The notes beneath the pieces are model-generated. The model ran no database searches, had not been told where the DNA came from, and saw only the letters and a program-made list of their open reading frames with translations. Below, piece by piece: positions 1-12,021 of a DNA stretch of 64,000 nt. The translations under genes were made by a program, and so were the position numbers. Location: assembly GCA_030490835.1 (NCBI GenBank), contig CM059972.1:15167764-15231763 (forward strand). Reading direction: 5' to 3'. Within the stretch, counting starts at the first letter, position 1, and each line of letters begins with the position of its first letter. This DNA is from Annona cherimola (lineage: Eukaryota > Streptophyta > Magnoliopsida > Magnoliales > Annonaceae).

Positions 1-296
1 GCACCATTTTAAGATGGGGACCACACACATATTGGATTTAGATGAAAATTTGTATGCTAATAAAGTTAACAATTTTAAATACAATGGGCAAGATGGATTT
101 TCCATTCATGATCATGTGGAGCCTACACTGGAATATTTTTCATATATATATAATGAGAATGCCTAGGAATTGGAGCGTTTCAACTTGCTTACACAATGGA
201 TATAGGAATTGAATTTGGAAATGGGTGGCCCAAGAACCCTCAACCAATAACATGTGTTTTACATGGGCTACATGTCTCTTTCATTTTTACTGCATA

Positions 297-3200
297 TTTT
301 CGAACATTTCAAATTAAAACTTTTCATTATTGATAACTATCATATTTTTTTAATAATTATTCACATATTCTTGTATAACTACCTAATCTTTTAATCATTT
401 ATATAACTAACATATCTATTTTAATTTTATTCTCATTGTTCCTCATCATTACTCCTACCATATCGCATTATTTTTTTCAATTCAAAAACTTTTCATCCAA
501 AAGTTTTACTACTTCCTAAAAATACCTGTAATATATTAATTGATATAATATTTAATTAATTTATTATATTTAACGTCATTTGTTTTGCTAAAAGACCAAG
601 TTTTATTCAAATCAAATATGCGTATGGTTGCTAATGGGATGAGGCTAAACTCACCCAGGTACGCTTAGTCTCGGTGCACCTGGGTGTATTTAACCTATTT
701 TTTTGAAAAAAATTTAAATGATTGTTGATCTAAGTGTATTTAATACTAAAATATCATTATTTTTAAAAGTATCTAAAAATCTTCAAAAATGGTAAAAACT
801 TAATACACATGATAAATACATGTACATTAACAATTGTATAAAAAATTTTAAAAATGAAAATTAATTTCGGCACCTAGGTGCACCAAAGCTAAGTGCAGTC
901 AGGTGCATAATATTGGTAACCACCACCAATTGGGCAGTACCCAGTTTTTTTACTCTCCGGTTGTGGGGTTTAGCTTTAAGGAGTTTTATTTTCCTTGAGT
1001 ATAGTAAAGCTCTGTCTCTAAGAGAGAATTTGGGGAGCTTAGTGCATGTCTCCCATATATGAGTAGGCTTGATTTGTAATATCAAATGTCATACTGTGCA
1101 TTACTAAAATATGTGTAGGACCATATTTGCTTAAACATAGATATAGTTATGAGTAAATCAAGAAAATTTTTCTATCTTTTCAAATATATATTAGAATGTG
1201 ATAGTACTTATAGATTATTTATTAACATAATAATGATATTTAAATGATTTAAATGTTGAACATACTACTTTAAAATTGATATTTAGCATTAAATCATTTT
1301 ATTACATTAATTTTGTACATTTATAAATAGGGCAAGGCATATTGATATTAGACAAATGAAAAAAATTTCATAATAATACAAATGATGTTAAATATAATGG
1401 ATGGATTAGATTTTTTATCAATCATTAAAATATAAAAAATAAATTGAATTACATAGAAGAAGAGTTTCATGGAAGCAAAGCCCTTTTTGTATATTTTGAA
1501 CTCTTTAAATATATGTATTTGCATTTTAGGGACAAATATCAAATAAATCCAAAAATTGCAATTTTTTACAGAAAGAAGATATAGTTGTAGTATATGCATA
1601 AAAAGATTTTAAAAAAATAAAAAATAAATTTTTTGGCTAAACTCGCCAGTTTCAGGGGATTATTCCCCCTTAAATCCTATAATGTTTACTTTCTTGCAGC
1701 TTAAACCTTGTCTTCATCGCTTGTTAATTGTTGTTAATGGCAGATCTACTTTGACAAATATACAAACTTATAGGATTTAATAAGTAAATATGAAAACTTC
1801 TACTCTGCGCGTAGGGCATTCATAGTCTTCTAATTTTATTTTTCAGTGTTTTCAAGACATTATTTCATTTTCTAGAATTTTAATATTATTTAATTTTATG
1901 AATATTTAAAAATAAAGGGAGCACTTGGTATTCACAAAAAAATATATTTTTCATCTAAAAATATTTCACCTCCACTAACTATCCTATTTTCTAATCATTT
2001 TCTTAACATAAATCTATATAACTAATCCTATTTCGCAATAATTTCTTCAAAAAATTCATATAATTACCGATATATTTTAACATTATTTTATTTACTCCTC
2101 ATCATTAACTCTATCATATACATCACTTTATTTCATTTCAAAAAAATTTCTTTCAAAAGTTTGTCAAATGCCAAACACCCCTAAATTTTTACTATTTTAT
2201 GTATTTTTCTATTCTGTATTAAATTACACTTTTCATTTTGTATATTTTTTATTGAAATTTATACAACGTGGCAACTAATATTACAATCAAGTGGAGAAAA
2301 TTTTCTACAAACCCCCATGCTACGGGGAATTGTGAAACGCCCATAATTCGGGGGACTTGTTTATAAAACACTCCTTCACTTCGCACGCCAGAGGTGTGAT
2401 TAGAAACCGTGAGTGCACGTCTTTGTGGCCACTGGTTTTACTACGATAGCATTTGCCGTCGTGGCCTTTTCATTTTGTATCTTCTAAGTTACCTAATTGG
2501 AAATAGACATCTAGATTTTCAAGATTTTCAAGTTTACATGACAAGTTTTCATGTTTTGCGAAACAGATTTTGCCCTTAGCAACTATTAATATATGAACAA
2601 GATTTAAAATAGAGTGTGTATGGGAAGTGATAAACCTTTTTATAAAAAAAATTTTGGAATAAAATTTTTTTAAATAAAAAATGATATTATATGATAGGAT
2701 AATGGCGGAGAATAAAAATAAAAATATTAAAATAGATAGGTTAACAGTATAAATAATTATGTATAAATGATTGCAAAGTAGAGTAATTATATAAAAATAT
2801 GTGAAGAAATAATTTTTAAAAAAAGCAGTTGTGAAAGGTGAAAAATTTTACGTTGAAAGGTTTTGTGTATTGCCAAACATGCCCATATAACAAAAAAAAT
2901 TATGGCAACAACAACATAAAAAGTTATAATTTTGTTAACTAGGGCTAATAGATTGATTTGTTGTCTCGGCCTAACAGGTAAAAACTCTATTTTCAAAATT
3001 TTCTCTTAGTTTTTGATAAACTGTTGATTTACATATATTTAATATGAGACACATCATATAACTTCTTCCATTTTTTAAATGTTGATGATTGATAACAAAA
3101 TATACTACATTTATTATATTTAACATTATTTGTTTAGCTGAGAGACCAAGTTTGATCTAAATTTAACATGTGTATAGGTCACATTTACTAAAAAAATAGG

Positions 3201-5400
3201 TATATTTATGTATAAAATAAGGAAATTTTTTATATTCATTCCCATAAATAGTATAATATAATAATACTTTATAGGATTGTTTATCCACTTAGTAATGATA
3301 TTTGAGATAGTTTAAATATTGAAAATACTACTTAAAATTGATATTTAATATTAAATTATTTTATTACGTTGATTTTGTACATTTATAGATCGAACCTATA
3401 TACAGTAATGCTAACACAAATAAAAGAGTTTTCATGATAATAGTAATGATAATCAATACAGTAATAAAGTGGATTTTTCATTAATAATCAAAAAATAAAA
3501 AATGGAGAGAGTTACATAAAAGCGACCCTGATTTAATATTCGGGCCTCCTTCTCTGTGCCCGGGTTATAAGAGAAGTGGTTTCATGTAACGTTTTTAAAA
3601 TTTAAGTTTCAGATGCTTTATAAAAAAATTCAATCTATTTGTTATTTTTAACATCCTTTGTTTAACTAGAAGACCAGAGTTCATCTAAATCAAATATGCT
3701 TATAGGTCGCATTTGTTCAAAAATAAATATATTCATGTGTAATTAGAAAAAATATTTAGATTCATTTACCCATGCATTAAAATGTAATAATACTTTATAA
3801 AACCATTTATCTATATAAAAATAATATTTTAGATGGTTTACATATTGAAAATACAACTTTAAACATTTGTAAATGAGGCCCATGCATAGTGATATTAGAT
3901 AAGTAAATGAGTTTTCGAGATACTATAAATGATATTAGATAAAATAAATGAAGTAGATTTTCTATCAATCATCAAAATATTCAAAACACAATGAGTTATA
4001 TGAAAGAGAAGTGTGATAGAAGCATTTCTATTTAATATTTAATATGTAAATCAAGTTTTGCCCTTTTGATATATGTATATATTTTAATCTTTTAAATATT
4101 CTATTGTTAAAAATCCAAAAAATATATACACATCTTCAAAACCAGTAAATCTTGGTTTCTATATTAAATACACATAGATTAATAAGTTTATGAACAACAA
4201 AAAAATAATAAATAAGGATTTAGGCCAAGTCAAACATAAGTATGCAAATTTTAGAGTTTAAAATATAAGTACATATAATTAAAGTGTTCGAAATACAAAA
4301 TCTAAAATATGCGTTTATTATGGGGTGACATGCTTGTAAAAGAGAGCACTTATAAAACAGATTTTTGCAATATATAATGAAATACCACAACCATTTATTG
4401 GTCATGCTTTTTGTACTAAATTGGAAAAAATAAATGTATTGGATGTATATATATTCAGTTATAATTAGCATCGAGAAATGAAATTTTAAACCGTTAAACA
4501 CATATGTGCTATTTTTATAGTATTAATTATTTACATGTCAAACCCATGCATTATGTTCAACACAATATTTTATTTTTATGTATGAAATATGGTAATAGAA
4601 AATCTTTATGCAGCCCAGATCAAATAAAAATACATATTTTAATAAAATTAATTATTTAAAAATCGTATAAATAAATAATTTTTTATTTTATGGTATTAAG
4701 TTCTAACTAGCATAAATTAGTGATGTAGATATTAAAAATAAATTAACTTTCCAATGTAAATTATCAATCCCCGCCCACAGCCCAACCTACCCCAACGCGA
4801 CCTGTTCCGATGAGAATTCCCACCGCTTCCAGTGGGGACTATACCAAAAAATTAGTGTTTTTATTTTATTTTAAAATTTTCACTGTATATATACTATTTA
4901 AAATATAATTGGAACTTTTAACAGCGAGAATTTAAAAAATCAAATATTAGTATGCTTTTAAGTAAGTAAAAATGATCCTTAATAATTTCAGTAATCCCAA
5001 AAGATTTTTCAGACTTATCTAAACAAAACATGTGCATAACGTTTCAGATTGTATAAATTTGCGGTAGATATTAATCTAAAAATATATATACCATTATATT
5101 ATTCTATAATAGTTTTTAATTTAACAATATTTGTTCTGTATGATTTTATTGTGCATGTTATAAATTATATTTTAAACAAAATATGCCCCAGAATTTCTAA
5201 AATAAAACAAAAAATGCCAATTTTTTTCTGGGCACAGTTGAGTTCCTGTCGAACAGCCATAGCAAGCATGTGAAGGTCGACTCTCAGTTTTGTCCATGCG
5301 TGGGCCGACGATGTGGACGGTTCTCTGGCGGCTCTTTGTAGATCCTAGCGTACACGGTAAATGCCAAGCTGAAATGCTCAGTGTCAACCGAGGGATATTT
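297..5400. repeat. MITE-rich intergenic stretch
   Basis: No gene seen. The stretch holds Tourist-family copies at about 297-523 (partial), 1916-2181 (GGGAGCACTTGG ... CCAAACACCCC, followed by TAA) and 2611-2886; copies of the TA-flanked repeat called family C below at about 1085-1620, 3060-3600 and 3600-4060; and a moderately GC-rich patch at 2280-2480. The segment at 4830-5110 shares CTTATCTAA ... ATAACGTTT and GATTGTATAAATT with 12150-12530, so those two are copies of one unclassified repeat. A short unique patch with a G-rich stem lies at 5230-5390. Confidence 0.6.
641..920. mobile_element. Fold-back MITE, diverged copy of the same family
   Basis: The left arm (CGGTGCACCTGGGTGTATTTAA) and right arm (CGGCACCTAGGTGCACCAAAG) are inverted relative to each other and enclose the AT-rich core. 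The edges are approximate. Confidence 0.55.
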
Positions 5401-5719
5401 GCTAATTGATATTTTTTGGGATGGTAGGATAGGATGAAGAGTGAAAAATAGAATATTTTGAAAGTAAAGCTGAAATAAATAAAATTATTGGAAGAAAAAG
5501 CTATTCGAATATAAAAATAAAAATAAAAAATTTACTACGATTGATAAAGTAAATAGCAGTTTTGGAAGACGTGCTACTACACTTTATCATGGTTTCCTAC
5601 CCTTCAAAGGTTACCAAACGTGTTTTCGCTGTTGCCAAACATACCCTATGTATGTCCCAACTCCCATTAAAGCCTGTGGTGTGTGTGTGTGTTTATTTTT
5701 TTTAAAAAAAAAAAAATTT

Positions 5720-6274
5720 AGTCCCATCAATGCGTGTGACGTGCTTCGTTTTTCTCTTATCTTTTTCCAGCCAATAAGCGTTTGTAGGAAGTGAATATCT
5801 GTGGAAACAGCGACCCATTAAGATTTAATATCTGCGGCTCCAAAGGAACGGAATCGATGTAGCCTAATCATTTTATCAACTGCCCTTTAACGGGACAGCA
5901 TGAAATTCTAAAACGTCTCTCTATGTTGATAAAGATTTTTCTGTTGGATGTTTCCTGCTATTTTTCCAAATTCCCAAAAACCACCTGCTCACCATCGGAA
6001 ATCATATTTAAAAGCAAATTAACGGATGTCCCATCCTCTGATTTCAGAACACCGCGCTCGCCCATCATCGCACAAAGAGTAGCAATTAAATATAATTAAC
6101 TTCCATGATCATGGTCTCCCTGAAATCCATGCCCAAGAATAATTATCCCAGTCGTCAATGGCAAGTATAAATTCTTTTCGAGAAGAAATAGCCAGGCTGA
6201 AATTGGTATGATAGAAAGTAAAAGAGATTTTTTATTGTCAGTAAACATTTCTTCATACATTTCTTCATACATAC
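5720..6274 (+). other. Unique, less AT-rich stretch with a possible orphan first exon
   Basis: This stretch resembles no repeat in the window. It has a TATA-like ATATTTAAAAG near 6003, then a leader-like segment, then an ATG at 6105 opening a 20-codon frame (MIMVSLKSMPKNNYPSRQWQ) that ends at a good donor CAA|GTATAA (6164/6165). No downstream exon was found; the LINE follows at 6285. It may be the 5' end of a lost gene or chance. Confidence 0.2.
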
Positions 6275-6325
6275 AAGTTACACTGTATGTTCTGGAAGCA
6301 TGAACCAAATGGGCATTACATATAG

Positions 6326-6734
6326 GGGACGTGATTTCTTGCACCCGGGAGCAGGCAGCGCTCCCTGCTCCCGGGTGCATATACTTATTTTTTTATATAT
6401 TTTTTTGAAAATTTTTTTATAACATTCTTAATCTAGGTGTACCTAACATGTGTATAAATTTTTAACATTTTTGAGGTATTTTAGATATTTATTTTTGATT
6501 TTTGAAAATCAGTGGCATTTTAGTAATTTTAAATTACCTAAATGCCACTGATTTTCAAAAATAAAAAATAAATATCTAAAATACCCCAAAAATGGTAAAA
6601 ATTTATACACATGTTAACTACACCTAGATTAACAGTTCTATGAAAAAATTTTGAAAAAAAAATAAAAATAAATAAGTATATGCGCCCGGGAGCAGGGAGC
6701 GCTGCCTGCTCCCGGGCGCAGGAAATCACGTCCC
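6326..6734. mobile_element. 409-bp fold-back MITE, Mutator-like target duplication, inserted in the LINE
   Basis: The two halves are near-perfect inverted copies: GGGACGTGATTTC at the left and GAAATCACGTCCC at the right, meeting near the centre in an inverted CAGTGGCATTT/AAATGCCACTG. The flanks carry the direct repeat TTACATATAG (6316-6325 and 6735-6744), 10 bp, within the range made by Mutator-like transposases. Each arm holds its own hairpin (TGCACCCGGGAGCA ... TGCTCCCGGGTGCA at 6340-6380 and a GCGCCCGGG version at 6682-6720). It has no coding capacity. Confidence 0.85.
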
Positions 6735-6781
6735 TTACATATAGACTCTTGTGTTCTGGTGACGACTACTCGGCGCTCGCT

Positions 6782-7740
6782 GGATGCTATAAGGCTATTT
6801 GGCGAACTAAACTCCCAAACAAAGTCATTATTTTTTGATGGAGACTTATCTAAAATGCCCTCCCAACCTTACAAAATCTGCTTCAGAGGGGCATTGAGGT
6901 CGATCTGTGTTGCGTGTTATGCAGAAATGAGGCTGAAGACGCAAACCACCTCTTCTTAAGATACGCATTGACAGGAAAGGTTTGCTGGAAGGCGGCAAGG
7001 TTGACCTATCAGGAGGCATCTGTCTATAAGATTTTGGAAACGCTAGTAAGGATAAACAGATCCGAGGACCTTGCTCTTTTCATATTGAGCTGCTGGCAAG
7101 TTTGGTATATTCGGAACAAATTCAAGGAAGAGAGAACGCAACCGAGGTTCATGAATACTTTGGCATGATGTGCGAAATTCCTTAACCAGTATCGGAATGC
7201 TAAATCCCTTGCTCAGACGGGAGTGCTGGACAGATCTCTTGTGCCCCGATGGTGCAAGCCGCCGCCAGGATTTATAAAGATTAACGTGGATGCTCATAGA
7301 CAAGGGAACATGGAAGCTTTTGCGTGTGCAGCCGTTATCAGAGACACTCGGGGATCCTTTGTTGCAGCTAGAGGGTGGAGACAGGCTGGTGTGACGGAAC
7401 CGATACTCATGGAAACTACCGCCTTCCTCTTGGGACTTAAATGGGCGCTCCAGCTTATTATCTGCAGTGCCCAGTTTGAAACTGACTCTCTCATTCTGTG
7501 CAACTTTTTGTCCAATATTAAACCCATTACCTCCCCGGTGGGTTTGATAATTTCTGAAATTAAGACCATACGAAAATTTGTCTTTTTGGGTCCATCATGT
7601 CTTAAAGCAAGGAAATGCGGTTGCTCATTCCTTAGCCGAGCTAGTTTTGAGTTCTCGTGTGGACCACCAGTTGTGGTGGGGCAACCCCCCCAAGCTATTC
7701 TTGAGAAAATTTGTACAGATAATTTTTTGGGAATGAATTG
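6782..7740 (+). pseudogene. LINE reverse-transcriptase C-terminus: zf-RVT and RNase H-like remnants
   Basis: From 6782, one frame reads AIWRTKLPNKVIIF, a stop, WRLI, a stop, NALPTLQNLLQRGIEVD, then CVLCRNEAEDANHLF. This is the zf-RVT domain of plant LINE polyproteins, broken by two stops. From about 7223 a second block reads WCKPPPGFIKINVDAH (first catalytic Asp), METTAFLLGLKWAL (Glu) and ETDSLILCNFL (Asp), the plant RNase H (RVT_3) core. A frameshift near 7560-7590 moves the last motif HHVLKQGNAVAHSLAELVL to another frame. The piece is clearly non-functional. Confidence 0.85.
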
Positions 7741-8393
7741 CTTGGATTACTCTATCCCTAACCCCTTTCATATTGAGAGGGAGTTGGGATAGGGTATTTC
7801 CTTTTCATAAAAAAAAAAAAAAAAAAGTTACACTCCAAGTCCCTAATCCACTTGGGAACTATGCCCACACTAACAAACAACAAGGGAAAGGTAGAAAAAC
7901 TGGCAAAAACAGGATGTTATTACAGATTTCCAAATATTTCTTTTTTCATTTCATTGACAAATAGTTAACAATTCAACTTGCCAAATAATGATAACAGATC
8001 ATGATTGCATGAGAATAATGAGGAGAGCTCTCATGGCTTTTTAATCCAACTCTCACCTAAGGATTATGAGGTAGCATGTATAGAAGTACAGGCAAGATGC
8101 ACCTCCTAAAATCGCAAGAAGTTTCCATTATTGGCTGCATGAAAGATGATTAAATCTACTGCAAGCTGGTGGCTCCATTAATTTTGATCCTACTATTGGC
8201 ACTGTCAACATTCCGGCAATGATACTGATTCAACAATGGGAACGGCATGGAAACTGGATTCTTAATGTGGTATTCTTTATCCCCTTCCACCAACTCACAA
8301 ATGTAAAATAGGATTTATATTTGCTTGTAAAAATGGGCCTTACTGCTTGCAACTTGGGGAACAATTGACGAGACTAAAAGGAGATTCTCTGCA

Positions 8394-11300
8394 TCACTCT
8401 GATTTCTTTGTCATGGATCTATTCAACTCAGGGTCAGTCTGATAGTACACAACATCTCCAGTGTCGCTAACATAGTGGTCACGGTACATGCTTCTTAGCA
8501 GAGTCCCAAGCAAGTGAAATGGTATTGGTGATGATTTCTTTGGCTCCCGGTAATATTTCCCAAGCACAGGCTTAGCTGCTTTTGTCTGAACCACAGTTGG
8601 AAAGGGAAAAAAAGGAAAACAACAGTTAGAACCAGCTAAACCCAACAATGTCATTGCTTAAAAATAATAATAATAATAAAATGGAGTTCAGCACTCACCG
8701 CTTCAACTAAGTTGTAGTGAGGTATTTGAGGGAAAAGGTGATGTATCACATGAGTGCCGATATCGTGGTGTATGTTGTTAAACCATCCATAGTCTTGGTC
8801 AACTGTTGTCAATCCTCCTCTTAAGTAATTCCATTCCTGTGGAAGAAACATATCAGAATGTGACAATTACCTTAACGAAGAACATTTTCAAAAGACATGG
8901 TAATCTTACATCTACAATAGACATCTAATCAAAAATTTTATAGCGAGATCAGGATAGCTAAAGGAGGAAATATGTGTTCTTCTGGAATATTATTCAATTA
9001 TCATTTAACCTGTGTAGGAATGTCATACATATTTTTTTTCCTTTAGATGACTACAATTTTTATTTTTTTTTAATCTTAGATGGCTTCAAATGCGAATGTG
9101 AAAACTATATTAAAAAAATGCGAATGTGAATGAAAGTAGTGAATTAATACCTTCCCACGATACCAAGGAAGCTTATCATCATGGCCATGATGATGCAGGT
9201 AGGTGACCAAATCCAACCACATGACAAATATCTGCATTTGCAAGCAAATTCAAGGAACAGTCAATAATGCATGAAAACAGCGAAAAGTGTCTAGGTAATA
9301 CTCAAGAAACCCATTCAAGCAGAGATGAGAACTTACCCAATATGGCACAAAATAGAGCTTAAGCATTTGAACAGGACCAATCACAAATGAGAGTCCTGTC
9401 AGCAATGCTGCCATAACTGACCAGCATATGGTTGATGTTATCACATCTTTCCTCTCATTGGACTGGAACAAGTCACTGTCTGGATCAAAGTGAGAGCCGC
9501 TCTTTCCTGGACTTCTTGACCACTGTAATTAATTTATCACAGCATACAGTAACTGAGTAAGGTACTTAAAAGGAACAAAAGGAAGGAAAACTGGAGCACT
9601 TCAATGATTGTTTGCAAACTGAACAAGAAACTTACCAAGTAGAAAGGGTATGCAAACATTGGAAAAGGCACCTTAAACCGCAGTGTGCGAGTAGAAGAAT
9701 CTAAACTCTTGAAGAGTGATTCAGTCAGCTGTAACCAAAAAAAAGAAAGAAAGAAATTACATACTACCCAAAAAAAAAAAAAAAGGACGGCCTATAAAAT
9801 AAAAAGCAACATAGAAAGATACTGACTGGGTGCCATGATTCATCATTTTCAATATGTCCATGGTTCTGATGATGCGTCCTGTGACTGATTCTCCTGGTTA
9901 ACCAAATCAATATATACGCTTTAGAACTCAGAAAGAACCATAATCAAATGCCCATGTAGAACAAACATCTCTTCTAAGTACATGCTGACCTGATTTTTAC
10001 ATGTTCGCATAACATTATGGTATGAGCCAACTCTCTACATTCCTAGAAAGATATGATGCTAATTTCTCAGTATAACAGCTCCAAATAGGTCTCACGCTAG
10101 GTTTTTTTTTATTGTAAAATTGATTTGCATATCCTTCGGAATAATGGAAGTACATTACAAGGAAACTTTTTAATTTCATTCTGAAAACTGAAGCTAATGA
10201 CAAATATCTCTCCATTACTTCAGTTAGTTGGAGAGGAGCAAGTTGTTTACTTGGTCGGAAGAAACGCAAAGGGTCAATAATTCATGGTTCCCGAGACCTT
10301 TCATGACTTCCATTCCAATTTTGAGCTAGCCGATTGGTTACTATATTCACTATCTCATATGAGGCTCAGTATCAACGGGACCTTTTCATTTCACCCAGTA
10401 GACACATTGGGAGGCTTTAAAATGAACTCTAGTTTGAGCCAGATCATCCAAGATGCAAATTAGGAAGGCAAATGCCGAAGCAGCAGGGGAGAAATATTTC
10501 GCTGTGAATATCTCTGCCCAAAAATACATAAAAGCAACCATGTGCTAGTATTTTCCCTTCACAAACTTAAAAAGGAAAACAGATAGACCTACATTCAACA
10601 GAATCATTTACCAAACTAAGTAGTTCAAAACGAAGTGGCTGAAGTCAGAAAGAGAAAGACCCCAGATCGGAGAAGGCAAATTTGGATCTCGAAATTTCCA
10701 GGAGATTAAGAAAACGAGAAAGCTATACCAACCCAATAAGTGGCATTTACGAGCTCAATGCCAAGAAAAGCAAACACACATAAACGGACTACCAACAAGT
10801 CAACAACGCGGTTCATGAAGGTTTTAAAAAAATAAAAATAAAAAATTCAAGCTAAACTTGCAGGGAAGAGACGCGATACCATCCATGATAAGGGACAAGG
10901 ATCGATGAGTGCAGGAGATGCCCAACAACGCTGTTAAGCTTCCGGTTGTTTGAGAAGCTTCCGTGCCCACTGCAAAATCAAGAATTCAACCCACAATGAA
11001 TAAAAATAGAAGCAGGTGGATGAGAATTCCAGCAATAAATTGAGAAAGCAGTGATTTTTACCAGTCATGACCAAGCACGAAGAGAGCCCAAAACATGGTT
11101 CCCTGCGCAGCCCAGTAAAGAGGCCACACAAGCCAATTGTTGACGTAGGAGGCTGCGGCCGCCAGCCCGAAAACGACCGCCACATCGCGCACCACATAAC
11201 TCATCGACCGCCAGGGATTCTTCACCCACAAGTGCTTAGGTATGGCGGACCTGATCTCCCCCAGCGAAAATGGAGGAGGCGCGCCGGGATCGAATTCGTC

Positions 11301-11594
11301 AGATTCCACCCCATTCACGAAAGCAATCTTCTTCTCTCCGTCCTCGGATTCCTCCTGCCGCTTGTCGAGGGGCACCACGCGGAGCGGCGCGCTCACATTC
11401 AAGCCCCAATCCCTCCCACGAGCAGCATTCCCATCCCTTCGCACCAAGGACGTAATAAGATGCAATCCTCTGCAGTTGATATCAGATTTGCAGAAGCTAA
11501 TTCTGGATTTGGGCGCATGCACGCCATTGGCTTTGACGTTGTGTCTCAAGGGAAGCGGCCTTAGACCGGATTCCAGGAGTACCGAACTGGCCAT
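8394..11594 (-). CDS. FAD7: Plastid omega-3 fatty acid desaturase (FAD7/FAD8 type), 8 exons
   Basis: Exons (minus strand, high to low): 11594-11062, 10969-10880, 9893-9827, 9728-9636, 9522-9337, 9231-9151, 8836-8699, 8585-8394. They sum to 1380 nt, giving 459 aa plus TGA, with GT...AG at all seven introns and correct phases. The enzyme adds the omega-3 double bond to 16:2 and 18:2 acyl chains of plastid membrane glycerolipids, using ferredoxin as donor (family knowledge). All three di-iron histidine boxes are present: HDCGH (176-180, split by intron 1), HRTHH (212-216) and HVIHH (379-383). The plastid FAD signature DPGAPPPF and the motif [15 protein letters not shown] are also seen. The N-terminus ([15 protein letters not shown]) resembles FAD7/FAD8 transit peptides, which argues against the ER enzyme FAD3. 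Start choice: an in-frame ATG lies 9 nt upstream (11603) in poor context (T at -3). The ATG at 11594 has G at -3 and G at +4 and matches the family start. I cannot separate FAD7 from FAD8. Confidence 0.95.
9088..9130 (+). mobile_element. Micro-insertion with A-tail in desaturase intron 6
   Basis: AAATGCGAATGTGAA occurs at 9088-9102 and again at 9116-9130 (15 bp, perfect). Between them are 13 bp ending in four A's (AACTATATTAAAA). This has the same architecture as the other tail-only insertions listed. It is antisense to the gene and clear of the splice sites. Confidence 0.5.
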
Positions 11595-11682
11595 TGCCGA
11601 CATAAATCTCAGCAAGAGGGCCAAAAGCAAGAAGTGAAATGAAGGGTATTGCGGAGCACGGAATAATAAATCCAAAAAAATA

Positions 11683-11707
11683 GATAGAGAGAGAGACAGA
11701 GAGAGAC

Positions 11708-11744
<37 letters not shown>
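11683..11744 (-). repeat. (CT)n tract in the predicted desaturase 5' leader
   Basis: An imperfect GA/CT dinucleotide tract of about 60 bp (CT on the sense strand) ends about 90 nt before the start codon. A second shorter CT tract with a C-run lies at 11815-11836. CT-rich leaders are common in plant genes. The tract is a microsatellite and its length is likely to vary between individuals. Confidence 0.8.
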
Positions 11745-11746
<2 letters not shown>

Positions 11747-11927
11747 GAGTTGATAAGCTTTTGGTTGTAAGAATGTGAGAACCTTTCGTTGCGTGTGTGG
11801 TGTTTGTTGTTTGGCTCTCTCTCTCTCTCTCCCCCCTTGCTGGTTATTTGGAGTGGTTTGTGGAAAGAAGGGAAAGAGGGAGCAAGAGAGCTATTGATTG
11901 CAGACGAGACGATTTGTGCACAAGCGC

Positions 11928-11933
11928 TTTATA
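11928..11933 (-). promoter_or_regulatory. Candidate TATA box of the desaturase gene
   Basis: On the minus strand the sequence reads CTTATAAAGCG, a good plant TATA box about 330 nt upstream of the chosen ATG. Transcription would start near 11900 and give a leader containing both CT-rich tracts. No transcript evidence is available here, so the assignment rests on motif and position. Confidence 0.5.
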
Positions 11934-12015
11934 AGCTGGAGAGGCGCGTTGGAATATGGTCTGAGGGCTTCCGTTTTGACGGAAAGGCGGGCTCGGTCTC
12001 TTGCGCCGTGGTCGG

Positions 12016-12021
12016 CACGTG
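12016..12021. promoter_or_regulatory. G-box (CACGTG) upstream of the desaturase TATA box
   Basis: The palindrome CACGTG lies within GGCACGTGTGG, about 85 bp upstream of the TATA candidate. G-boxes bind bZIP and bHLH factors and are common in light- and ABA-responsive promoters (established). That it controls this gene is inferred from position only. Confidence 0.4.

Larger units (their letters stand above)
6285..7824 (+). mobile_element. 5'-truncated L1-type LINE with poly(A) tail, split by a fold-back MITE
   Basis: The 3' part of a plant non-LTR retrotransposon. It ends in CTTTTCAT followed by an A-run (about 7807-7826) and is flanked by the perfect 10-bp target-site duplication AAGTTACACT (6275-6284 and 7825-7834; the last A's of the tail are shared with the right copy). 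The coding remnants are described separately. The 6326-6734 fold-back MITE sits inside it and is therefore younger. Only the zinc-finger and RNase H end is kept, as expected from incomplete target-primed reverse transcription. Confidence 0.85.

Noticed and set aside
11601..11603. Upstream in-frame ATG for the desaturase
   Set aside because: Its context is weak (T at -3), while the ATG 9 nt later has G at -3 and +4 and matches the family start. The difference is only three residues.
11067..11637. Long plus-strand frames opposite desaturase exon 1
   Set aside because: They are antisense shadows of the GC-richer coding exon; the minus-strand frame encodes the conserved desaturase.
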